DNA from: Pigoraptor vietnamica
Lineage: Eukaryota > Opisthokonta > Filasterea
Direction: 5' to 3'
DNA length: 25,056 nucleotides
Assembly (NCBI GenBank): GCA_943704525.1
Contig: CALSCQ010002061.1
Span: 1-25,056 of the forward strand
The notes beneath the pieces are model-generated. The model was not told where the DNA came from, ran no database searches, and saw only the letters and a list, made by a program, of their open reading frames with translations. Below are positions 1 to 9,749 of the stretch, piece after piece (the stretch's first letter is position 1; each line of letters begins with the position of its first letter). Position numbers and translations under genes: made by a program.

Positions 1-113
<113 letters not shown>

Positions 114-128
114 CTTCTGCGTCTAGCC

Positions 129-528
129 ATGATCAGCGTTGCTTGGAGGCGTGCTGCTGCAGGAGCCACTCTTGCCCGTGTCGCCGCCGCGCCCAAGTAG
201 GCCGTGCGACGGTTTTCGAGTCCTGCCGTCGATCCAATGACACCGTGACACCTCGGCATCGGCTTCACGTCATCCTCAACGACGAGAAGCAGCTGGCCGC
301 TGTGACTTCCCTGGTGAATTTTGTGTTCGCCAGGTACAATGCGGCTCTGAACAACTGAAGAGGAGCGCGAGGGCGGACGAGGCGCGCGCGACGGACGCGG
401 AGAAGGTCGAGCGTGCGACTCAAAATACCCTGGAGGAGTCGCGCGAGGCCAAGCGTGCGTTGCGCGCAGTACGGAAAGACAAGGTCGAGCGCGCGAAAGA
501 CGAAGTTTCCAAGAGGACGAACGAGTGA
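129..528 (+). pseudogene. possible small broken or mis-assembled gene with a charged coiled-coil C-terminus
   Basis: I do not recognise this. An ATG at 129 opens a 23-residue frame (ending at a stop at 198-200) rich in Ala and Arg with no acidic residue, like a mitochondrial presequence. A second frame carries a plausible helical stretch around 260-330. A third frame, open from 241 to the TGA at 526-528, encodes about 60 residues of alternating Lys/Arg, Glu/Asp and Ala (roughly 349-525) that look like a coiled coil. No normal-sized intron joins the three in phase; a 20-nt GT-AG segment (314-333) would join the second and third but is far shorter than every other intron here. It may be a decayed gene, a gene with sequence errors beside the CT repeat, or chance. 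Confidence 0.25.
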
Positions 529-2547
529 AGATTGCGTGAGTCCCTGCTCGCAATGGAGGAGAGAAAGGGCGTTGCGCCTCGAGTGTATCAACAGGCTGCG
601 CAGCCGCGGCGTGGTGGAATTTTGAGAAGGCTCTGCGGACGCGCCACGGGGTCTCGGCGACGACGCCCCGATCGGAGCTTTGGAATGGACGGCGTTCATT
701 TGATTGAGGGCGCGAAGGGGACATTGTTGGCGAGACTAACGAGGTGTTGACTTTCTGTCTTCATCGCGCCTCAACGAGGACGATGTGGTCGCGCGCCGGC
801 GCATAGGGACAACGACGACCCTTCCTCGCGAAGATCATCCACGCCATTGCGAGTGAGCTGAGAAACCTTTGCGTCTCGACGGCGTGTCCCTCTGCTGGCG
901 AGCATGCGGCAGTCGCGTCCTCCTGGCGTCTGCTTTCAAAGAGGACAATGAAGCACAGTCCCAAAGCACCGGTAACTAAAGCGAGGTAGGCCGGGCTCAT
1001 GTGCGAATTGACGAAGGTGTGCGCCGGAGTGCTTTTTGAGGGGCTTGCGCCACCGGAACAGCGTCGGCTGAGTCGTTCTGAAACGGGCGACGCCGACGCC
1101 CGTCATGCCCGCCAGCCGCATAGCGCCCGGTCCGTTTACCCGGCAGCGCAATACATAGGCCGCGATTGGGGCATTTGACAACTGAAGGCGCGAACCTTGC
1201 TTACAGAGTGCATTCATTAGTCTGAAGGCGACTGGGCCCCGTCAGTCGATAGCCGACACGACGGAGCCGTGAACACTCAAGTGGCCCCGCTGCAGTGCGT
1301 CACGCGCGCCGGCGCTCAGTATGTTAAGCCACTGACGGCGCGGCCTGGTCTGCGACGTCCGGTACGTCGCATTCTGCATGCGCGGCCTCAATTAAAGCCA
1401 CGCGGATGCCGGAAGCACAGCCAGGCACGTCAGTGGTGCATGCCGGCTACAGAACTGGCGTCCGGCGCGGACGTGCGGCGCCAGGCTGCCGCGTGCCAGT
1501 GAGCTGCTCGGACCGGCCTGCGTTTGGAACAGTTCGGCCTCGGCTGCCGTGACAGGGTTGACTGCGTGCGCAACGCCACTCGGCGGCTCAGTGGCTTCCG
1601 GCAACTGGCGCCGGCTGCTATTCTGACGCATCGTCTCGGAGCCGAGCCGTCGGCAGGACGACTCAGGTGCAGTCACTGTACTCGGACCGTTTGCGGCAAC
1701 GGCCCCGAATCAGTACTCGGCACTCACCGGCGACAGGCCACCGCCGGGGCCGGATACAATCAGGCGGGTCCGGCCACTGCCACTGGCGGTGCCGGCGGCA
1801 CTCAGAGCAGGGACTGGTTGAACTGTCGGCAACGGAATCCGGCAGGAAAGAGCGTGTCGTATGAGTCAGTGTGGTGCATATATGTGATATGCAAGTCACC
1901 GAGACACGACGGATGGCCATGACCAATATAATTGGCAATACAAGGCTAGCACAAGAGGTGTCGCGGGGAATTCGTGACGCACGCGAGGTTGAAAACGCGC
2001 ACGTTGCTCTATGTCCGGACATTAATGCGGTGACCATAGGCCAATGGCGTGCGAGTGGAATCGAAGAATCGCGCACGTGCCGAGGGCAACGCCCAGTATG
2101 ACGAAGCCACCGGGGTATTGCGGCGCACCTCTTGGTGACACGACCGTGCACCCGCGCGTGACCACTGCTCCTTTCCGGTACGTCTCTATGGCGGACTTGT
2201 CGCAGTTAAGGTAATAAAAATAGGCATGGGCGACCCACAGTGACGCACTTCTGTCGGCCGACCGAAGTGTCCACAGCCGCTGACGAAAAACCGGTTTCCG
2301 TGCCGAACAAGGCTTGGAAAGAGTGGGGCGCGGTCATGTAGCATGCAGTGAATAGCCCCATATCAGCCACAGCAGGCGTGCGCACAGTGCCGTCACGCTT
2401 CAGTTGACTTTGCTCTGCCGGCACCGTCTGACCCGGACCCAAATTTAAACCGACGCTACAGCCTGCCTCGTCTTATTTCCTTGCACTGAAAACAAAGCTC
2501 AAGGTGCACGACGACAGGGAGAGGCAGGCGTGAGGGTCGGCAGTGCG
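529..2547. other. long gene-poor stretch upstream of the TmcB-like gene
   Basis: No open frame here has the codon pattern, splice-site pairing or recognisable motifs seen in the real genes. The only hint of coding is on the minus strand at about 920-1120: an Ala/Arg-rich segment and, one frame over, a hydrophobic helix-like stretch followed by basic residues (ATG at 998-1000). It is too short and frame-broken to call. The section 1200-1860 is rich in CpG and in short repeated words such as GCCGGC and CACTGAC that recur in other intergenic regions. A near-perfect palindrome lies at 2246-2269. The last 100 bases before 2548 become more A/T-rich and probably hold the promoter and 5' leader of the next gene. 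Confidence 0.6.
2246..2269. repeat. 24-bp near-perfect palindrome
   Basis: Arms CACTTC and GAAGTG flank a central GTCGG/CCGAC palindrome, with a single mismatched pair. It lies about 280 bases upstream of the TmcB-like start codon. Candidate binding site for a dimeric regulator, or chance. Confidence 0.5.
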
Positions 2548-5500
2548 ATGGACCGACGCAGCGTCGCATCGGGCTATGCCCACAGCAGCGGGACGTCAAG
2601 CGCACTCACCGGGTCCGCCGCCGGAGGGTTCGGGCCGCGCAATAATGGGATATCGCAACTCTTCACGGCCGCCAAGAATGGACTGTTCGGCATCCTCTTC
2701 ATCATGGTCAAAGACGCGAGCCTCGGCGCGATGTGGGTCGTGCTCGAGATGGTCGTCGACCTCTTCCAGCTGCTCGGCTTCGCGTTCAACGTGTACGAGT
2801 CCGAATTCCCGTGGAACGGCGCGCAGTCGCACTGGTTCCAGGAGTTCCTGCGCCCGTTTTCCTTCGAGAACTACATCGAGTCGAGCGTGATTGTCTTCTA
2901 CGTCGCCGTCGCCCTCGTGTTCTTGCTGCTTGCGAATGCGGCATTCGTCGGCTACTCGTTCTCGCAAAACAGGTACCGTATGATGTGGACGCTCACGTCC
3001 CTCCGCACGCTCAGCGGACTCGCGTCGACGGTGCTCTTCATGCCGCTTGTCGGCATCCTCGCCGCGCGGCTCAAGTGCGACGGCGACGGCGAGTGCTGGT
3101 CCGGCGTCGACCTCTTCCTCAAAGTCTTGGCCATCGTCGCCGGCATTGCGTTCGTCGCGCTCGGGCTGTTGTGCTGCATCTGCTTCTCAGAGCCCGACCC
3201 GGCCTCGCGAACGATCCTCAGCCGCCCGCACTCGCGCATCGACCTGTACGCAGAGGCCGTGCGCGCCTTCTTGACTGTCGTCTTCACGCTCGTCGTCGGG
3301 CACTCGACGTCGCAGCGGTGGGCGCTCACGGGCATCCTGCTCGGCTCGTGCGCAACGACGGCGCTCCTCTACACGTGGTACCTGCCGTACTACAGGCGAG
3401 TCGCGGGCTTTGTAACGCGCGCAGTAACGAGCATTCACCACTGACCCACACGTACCTCGCACTCGCACTCCCCAGGTACCGCTACACGCAGGCGCGTGCG
3501 ACGACTTTCTGGATGGTCACGTGGGCGGCCGTGTGCCTCGTTGTCGTCCAGGCCGCCAACACCGAGGACAACCAGGCGTTCGTCTTCTTCCTCATCGGCG
3601 CACCGCTCGTCGCCTACACATCGTGTGCCGCGTGCGACGCGCGCCGAGGCTTCATCGAGCGCGCGCAGCCCAACCGCATGCGCAACGCTCTCGAGGTGGA
3701 GCTGAAGGCGCGCCTGCACCTCGTCCGTGCGAACGTGTTCTTCGGCTACCGGCCCGGCAGCGAGGAGGACCCGCACATGTCACACGACGAGGCAACGCAC
3801 GTGGACGATGTGGCGGCGAAGCAGGCGATTGCCGAGGTCAACGCGTGGTACCGACACGCCGCCAAGCGACACCCGCGGTCTTCCCTCCTTCGGCTCTTCT
3901 GGTCCAACCACCACAAGTACTTCACGGGCAACAGCCAGCTCGCGCTCGCAGAGCTGCAGGCGGCCGAGGAGCTCTCTCCGCGCCTCGACGAAGAGTTCTT
4001 CATCTACCGCCGCCGCCAGATTGTGAAGGACGGCACGCAGGGCGGCCACGGCGACGTGATCCAGGCAAGTGCCGTGCGTGCGCGCAGCCACAATGCCTCT
4101 CTTCAGCAGACCCTTCAGACCTCTCTTCGCATGCGCACCCGCACGGAAATGACAGGCATCGGTGCGCACGTGACTGACCTGTTTCCTCCGCAGTTCATCA
4201 AGTACCAGAAGCACATGTCCGAGGCACAGCGCCACGACGTGCGAGCGACAAAGGCGCAACTGGCACTGTGGACGGAACTCTTCAGGCCGCAGCCGGACCC
4301 CCTCAGTCTCAACGACATTGCGCGCCGCGTGACAGAGTCGATCGCACGCGCGCAGAAGGGCTACCAAGAGCTGATTCGCCTCAATCCCAACGTGCCGCAG
4401 ACGCTGCGTATGTACGCGGGGTTCCTCATGGACGTCGTGCACGACCCGCTAACGGCCGAAATGCTCATCGCGCGTGCGGGAGAGCTCGACGAGACCAACA
4501 ACGGCGACGGCGACAAGGGCGACAAGGGCGCGTCGGCGGACTTTGGGACGATTGGCGTCGTCGACATGCTCATGGACGACCGCTACGCGACCGTGACCAT
4601 ATCCGGCGACCTGCGCTCGTGCGGTGCCGTGACCGAGATGAACGGCGCCGCGTGCCGGCTGCTCGGATACAGGCCGCGGGAGCTGCTTGGGCGCAACATC
4701 GGAGCCATCGTGCCGGAGGTGTGTGTCACACGCACGTGCAGCCGTCCACGCGACCGCACACCCGCTCTCATGCACTGCCACTCACATACACGAACATGCC
4801 GGTGTTCACTCACATTAACTTCTATACGGAACTCACGTGCACAAATCGCTGAAGTCTCCGATGCGTCCCCTTCTCGCAGCCCTTCGGTTCGCGTCACACG
4901 GCGTACGTCCGCCGGTACCTCGAGGACGGCACGAGCGAGTGGCTGGACCGCCCCGTCCAAGTCTACGCGCTGCACAAGTCCGGCTATGCCGTCCCTGTGA
5001 CAATGATCGTGCGGCAGATGTGTTCACCGAGGGGTGGCATTCTCTTTGTCGCGGCGATGAAGCCGCACGAAGAGCAGGCGCTCCTCGTGGCCCGCGATGG
5101 GACGCTCGTCACGTGCACGGCCAGCTGCGGGTCTCTTCTCGGCATCCCCGCGGAGAGCTTCAGTGGCAGCGGACCGCGCGTGGCCGTAACCCGCTTCGTG
5201 CCCGACTTTGCCGCGATCGCCGTGCGTGCAACAGAGGGCGAGGGGGAGCAGGACAGGCGGCACTGGCAGGAGAAGGGTTGCATCGAGGGCGTTTCAATTT
5301 ACAGCGCGCGCGGAACCGCCCTGCCGGTGGCCTCTCTCGACGTGCACGTCCTCGCGTCCTCCACGCGCGACGCCGCGCTCCTCGTTCTTCGCGTGTCCCT
5401 TCGCGAGCAACTCCAGCGCCAAAGCGGAATAGCAGCGACCGGCGCCGACGCCGCCTCTCTCGCTACGGACGCCGCAACCAACATGGGTCCCCCGCCGCTC

Positions 5501-7789
5501 ATACGGTCGCCCCGCGCGTCAAGCACAACCCACAAAAGGTCCGACGAGAGGTCCGTCTCGATGTCGACGGAAATGCTCGCACCGAACGAGATCCCGTTGC
5601 ACGCGGAGGGCGCTTCGGATGGCCGCCGTACCCAGCGCACGCAGTCGTCGCGCGTCCAGTTCCGCGATAGCGACGAGGCGGGCGGCGAGCGACAGGACGC
5701 CGACGTCGCCGTAGCGATCGAAATGGCGGACATTGCGCCGCACGACATTGCTTACGATAGCCGCGACGAGAGCACGTGCGTGAGCGACGATGATGCGGCA
5801 GAAGGCCCAGCGACGGGAGGGGTGCCCTCTCGTCCGCGCAGCGTGGCGTCCAGTTCGCACGCGTCATCCACGGCGTCTCGCTTCGACCACATCCGGGAAC
5901 AGATCCTCTTCGGCTCTGGCGCAGGCCTCGGTCACATTGGGACTGCGCTGCGAGCGGCGCTGTTCGTGGCCGTCGCGGGCGTCGTCGTGATTGCGGCTGT
6001 GGGGCTCGTACAGGTGGACAGCAAGGCGAAGGCGTACGGCGACTCGGTCGACGCCGTCATTTACTCTTCGAAGCGGCGCCTGAACACGTACGACATGATC
6101 GACGCGACGCGCCTGCTCGTGCTCAAATCCATGGGCATCTACGACCAGTACACGGAGAGGGGGCTGCGGAATCGCCTCAATACGTCGGCGAACGACCTTA
6201 ACGCGATACACTCGTACCTCTTCAAGCAGTTTGCGTCCCTCTCCCCGGCGCACCAGCGGCTGTACGTCACGCCGTCGATACCGATGAACATTAGCGAGGG
6301 GGGCGTGCATTCGGTCCGCGTTTACAATCTGTGGAACCTCCTCGACACCCTGGTGATGGAGGCCCACATGCTAGCGCAGACGAACCTCACGGACTTTGCG
6401 CTCCAGCCGCCCTCGGTCTACTTCGTCACCAAGAACGTGCTCACGAGCGTGTGGGCGGCGCTCGAGGCGTCGATGAACATGTACGAAGGGGCTGCTGTGG
6501 CATCCAGCGACGAGGCGCGGTCGACTGCCGACGCCGTGTACGCAGCCGGCCTCGCCTTCACTCTCGTCGTCACGTTCGCCGTGGTTATGCCCGTCCTCGT
6601 TCTCGTCGAGCGGCGGCAGACGAGCGTCCTGTGGCGGTTTCTTTTCGTGCCGCGGTCGCTGTGCCGTGCGATGGCGGAGAAGTGCCGCGCACGGCTGGAC
6701 TCGCGCGAGGCGCTGGACGACGGCTTCGAGGACGACTGCGTGGACGCGCACGCCGATAAAGACGCGCACGACGGCGACGACGTCGCACTCGATGGCGCGG
6801 GTAACGCCCTCGACAAAGCTGCGGACAAGTCTTCGCTGCGAGCAATTCTCGGGGGTACGGGAACGACGGGCCGACTCCGTAGCCACGGGAGGGGAGGCAA
6901 GGGCACCGTGCGGCGGATGCCGACGCCCATGGAGCGCGCGAAGCTCTTCGCGCGAAACCAAGCCGGCACGAGCATCCGTGTGCTTGCGCTGTTCGTGGCG
7001 GCCATCGCGTTCTTCTGCGCAACGCACACGATGATCGCGGACTTTGTGGACCAGAACAGGGGGACGGCGACGTCTGTCAACTACGGGAACAGGCGCACGT
7101 ACCAGACGCTCGTGACGTTTCACCTCCTGCGAGAGCTCGTCTACTGCAACGACACGGACACATTCGTCGAACTCGACGCCCTCTTCAAGGACTCGGCCGA
7201 GACGGCGCTGGCGATCCACAACTACCTGATGTACGGCAACGCGTCGCTTGGGATCCCCGCCTCCGCCGTCGAGCCGCGCTACCAGCCGATACTCTTCGAG
7301 AGCGCGTGCATCGACACGTCTCCAGCGGACTGCTCGACGTTCTACAGTGGGCTGCTCCTCAACGGCCTCTCGTCGTCCCTGCAGCGCTTCCTTCGCGATA
7401 CGGGTGAGGTCCACGTCAAGGCGGAACTGCTGCCGATGCCCATCCCGGGAGACACGGCGCGCACCTTCTTCGGTCAGCAGGCGTTCGTACAGCTCGAGCG
7501 ACTCGGACAGCGGTACCTGCGCCCCGCCCTCATCCGCGCGACAGAACTCTACGGGACGACTCTTGGGGCAGACGTCGCCTCGCTGCACGACAAGATGGTC
7601 GTCGCCACGGCCGTGTTTTGCTGCGTCGCGGGCGCAATCTACTTCGTCCTCCTTCTGCGCATCCCCAGCCGCGCGAGCGAGGAGGCCAAGAGGCTGCAGG
7701 TACTCCTCCTATGCGTGCCTGTCGACGTCTTGCAGACCACGCCGGCGTTTGTGAGCAGCATGCGCGAAGACTACAGTGACTCACGATAA
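2548..7789 (+). CDS. TmcB/TmcC-like multipass membrane protein with PAS domain
   Basis: Exons 2548-3395, 3476-4064, 4194-4718 and 4880-7789 give 1623 residues. The ATG at 2548 is the first in frame and has G at +4. Exons 1-2 hold about eight membrane helices (roughly 60-82, 112-137, 155-174, 192-213, 238-252, 257-280, 289-310, 318-335). A soluble helical region with aromatic/basic motifs typical of tiny-macrocyst proteins follows. A PAS domain (about 600-740) spans the third intron, with an ELLGRNI-type motif before it and an ALHKSGY-type motif after it. A long acidic, Ser-rich linker leads to two further helix pairs (about 1010-1032/1208-1232 and 1355-1376/1561-1580), each pair enclosing a loop of 180 residues or more. 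Family members are poorly studied; Dictyostelium TmcB and TmcC are linked to macrocyst development, and PAS suggests a sensing role. Introns 1 and 2 begin with GC rather than GT. Family assignment is strong; function is not known. Confidence 0.9.
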
Positions 7790-7816
7790 ACCTTGCTCGG
7801 TTGTTGAGATCGCACT

Positions 7817-7828
7817 CACGTGCACGTG
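7817..7828. promoter_or_regulatory. tandem E-box CACGTG CACGTG
   Basis: Two CACGTG hexamers abut without a gap, 28 bases after the TmcB-like stop codon. CACGTG is the classic bHLH/bZIP core. Position may place it in a 3' UTR instead of a promoter. Confidence 0.3.
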
Positions 7829-8015
7829 CGCTGACTGAGGCGCTGGGGCTTAACACATTAACAAACCTACGTTGCCATGACGTCGCAAGAATGCGAACAC
7901 AGAACACGGGGAGAATGCTGTGCGGTGACGTGGAAGCAACGAGTGGCGCCTTTGCGACAGAGGAAAAGGCGCGGGGAACTCTGCAATTACGAACGCGTGT
8001 CCGGTTTTTCCGTGA

Positions 8016-8044
8016 GCCAATATGGATATGGGAGGCCAATATGG
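8016..8044. repeat. direct repeat of GCCAATATGG
   Basis: Two identical 10-base copies (8016-8025, 8035-8044) are separated by nine bases. Each contains CCAAT, the NF-Y core, about 430 bases upstream of the tetraspan start codon. A regulatory role is inference. Confidence 0.4.
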
Positions 8045-8342
8045 CAAGCGAGTGTCCGCCAAGGGGCCAAAATGGAACAAAGTTGTCCAGATGTGTTACC
8101 CAGGTCGAACACAAGGGAATGCCCCGCCGCACACTCGGCACACTACTGAGGCTATTAGCCGCGCATTATTGTGCTGGTCGACGCATTGGCGCTCATTGCG
8201 TGAGCACCGCACGCCATGCAAAAGTCATCGCTGAAAAGATGGGAGATTCCCTTGGCACGGCCGCGCCGCGCCACTGTCAGAGGGGCGGCTTCAGGCGGCA
8301 GTGGGCCGTCGGCAGACGGGCAGCAGGGACGCTGACCGACTG

Positions 8343-8349
8343 TATATAA
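8343..8349 (+). promoter_or_regulatory. TATA box candidate for tetraspan gene
   Basis: TATATAA lies 119 bases upstream of the ATG at 8468 and is followed by GTAACTC. The same TATA plus GTAACTC pairing occurs at 9409 upstream of the glycosyltransferase gene. Confidence 0.45.
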
Positions 8350-8467
8350 TGTAACTCATGGCTCTTTAGCGTCACAAGTAGTTCGCACTTCTTTGCGCAG
8401 CTGGCCCGGCGAACTGCAGTGCTCAGGCGCGCTCCGGTCGTCTAATCGCTCAAGCACAGCCAGAACC

Positions 8468-9228
8468 ATGGACAAGTCTTCACGCATTACGGCTGCCCTT
8501 GCGCTCGTTGCCGTCGTCGCCCTCATTCTCCTCATCGTCTCCATTGCCCCTTCAGCGGATGCGGTGCCGTGGGTGAAGTATTCGGCCTCGGGCGTTTTCG
8601 GCGCATCTGGCGGGAACAACTACAACACACGCGAGCGGTGCATTATCATCCCCAGTGGCATCGTGACTCTCAACGCGTGCTTGTCCCTGATAACTCCGCC
8701 GGGAGTCACCTTGATGGCGATCCCCTTCGGGCTTGGCATCGCGGCCATCATCACGTGCGCTGTCGGCGCCTGCTACCTCTCGTACACGGCGCGGGGCTCT
8801 TATTTCAACGGCGCACTCAATGCGAAGCAATCGGAGGGCGGAAAGAATGGCGCGCGTCGCGTTTACCTCTACAAGGCCTTTGCGTGGACATTCTCTGCTG
8901 GTGAGTGAGCCGGCATTGGTGTGTCACGGCAGATGTGCAGATGTGACAGTACTGGCTGTTTCAGCTCACTGACTCTGAGTGACAATTTGTGTCCACAGCG
9001 GTGATTACCACAGCCACCCTCGTCGCCTTCGTCGTGATCGTCGAAGCAAACCTCGTCGTTACTCCTCCAGGGACGTCCTCGACCTACGACGCCGGTTTCG
9101 CCCTCTGCATAACGGCCGCCGTCCTCATGTACTCTGCCGCCGTGGGTGCCCTCGCCGTCCGTCGCCGCATCGCGATCGCCGTGAGTCAAGTGATCGAGCT
9201 GCAGTCCACGCTCGTTCAGAACAGCTGA
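8468..9228 (+). CDS. orphan four-helix membrane protein
   Basis: Exons 8468-8900 and 8999-9228 give 220 residues; the start sits in an ACCATGG context. Four hydrophobic helices are predicted by eye at about 7-27, 83-106, 136-160 and 178-196. The long first loop carries Cys58 and Cys71, and a Lys/Arg-rich loop lies between helices 2 and 3. That positive loop, with the short N-terminus, suggests cytosolic ends and an extracytosolic first loop. The layout recalls claudin/PMP22 or Sur7-like tetraspan proteins, but the claudin signature in loop 1 is not seen, so no family is assigned. The single intron (8901-8998) joins in phase 1 within the third helix. Confidence 0.8.
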
Positions 9229-9749
9229 GGTGGCGTGTGTTGACACCGGCCCGGCGGTCGCCGCACTACCGGGCCCGCGCCGGCTACCGTCACTGACTGC
9301 CCCGGCAGCCGCTGCCCGGCGACGCTCGGTCGCCTGCGGTCTGGCAGACCCGAGTGCACTCACTCAGTGGAGATGGCGATGACGGCCTTTTTTTGGCGTA
9401 GTTTACCATATAAAATAGACGTAACTCTTGAGCCAACCTTGAGCACTGACAGAGACCTCTTTGTGCGCATGCAAGGTGCTGATGCCGGCTAGCCGCTGTG
9501 GCTGTTTCAAGACCTATGTCTGGATGGCCGTGTGTCCAGGTAACACGCCATCACGTGGTCGTGACTCCACGAGAATCACATGACAGCCGCACTGGCCGCA
9601 ACGGCGAGCGCCGCGTTCGTCGCAAAGCACCTGAAACGGAGTCGAACCGACGTATTCGCGAGTTCCGTTCGCGTGTAGTGGCAAGGGTGAGATAGACAGA
9701 AGGGTCCGCTGGGGAACAGAGACTTACGTCAGTGACTGTAATCGGACGA
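9229..9749. other. intergenic region between tetraspan and glycosyltransferase genes
   Basis: No gene is seen. GGCCCGG (9248-9254) and CCGGGCC (9269-9275) form a 7-bp stem 20 bases after the tetraspan stop and could help 3'-end formation. A TATAAAA box (9409-9415), an ATCACGTG motif (9550-9557) and a CAGTGACTG word (9730-9738) precede the next gene. A tRNA B-box-like word on the minus strand at 9638-9648 is not supported by a full cloverleaf. Confidence 0.6.
9409..9415 (+). promoter_or_regulatory. TATA box candidate for glycosyltransferase gene
   Basis: TATAAAA lies 335 bases upstream of the ATG at 9750, with GTAACTC ten bases downstream as at 8343. The implied 5' leader of about 300 bases is long, so a closer start site is possible. 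Confidence 0.35.

Larger units (their letters stand above)
7790..8467. other. intergenic region between TmcB-like and tetraspan genes
   Basis: This holds the 3' end of the TmcB-like transcript and the upstream region of the next gene. Visible motifs are two abutting CACGTG E-boxes (7817-7828), a TGACGTC element near 7877, two direct copies of GCCAATATGG (8016-8025 and 8035-8044) that include CCAAT, and a TATATAA box at 8343. An open frame across most of it (7801-8349) lacks recognisable motifs and overlaps these elements, so it is not called. Confidence 0.6.

Noticed and set aside
920-1122. Minus-strand mitochondrial-type small protein
   Set aside because: A basic leader-like stretch and a membrane-helix-like stretch are in different frames with no donor and acceptor to join them, and nothing matches a known family.
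1524-2151. Overlapping open frames on both strands in the left spacer
   Set aside because: Frames of 130-160 residues are expected by chance in GC-rich DNA; none has hydrophobic patterning, splice pairing or family motifs.
6371-7588. 405-residue open frame on the minus strand
   Set aside because: It is the antisense shadow of TmcB-like exon 4, created by strong GC bias at third codon positions; its composition is extreme in Arg and it shows no motifs.
7801-8349. 182-residue plus-strand open frame after the TmcB-like gene
   Set aside because: No recognisable motif, atypical codon pattern, and it overlaps likely promoter elements of the tetraspan gene including the TATA box.
9590-9710. Possible tRNA gene on the minus strand
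   Set aside because: GGTTCGACTCC matches the B box exactly and a 5-bp anticodon-like stem lies nearby, but the loop lacks T33, the T stem has mismatches and neither a D arm nor an acceptor stem can be drawn.
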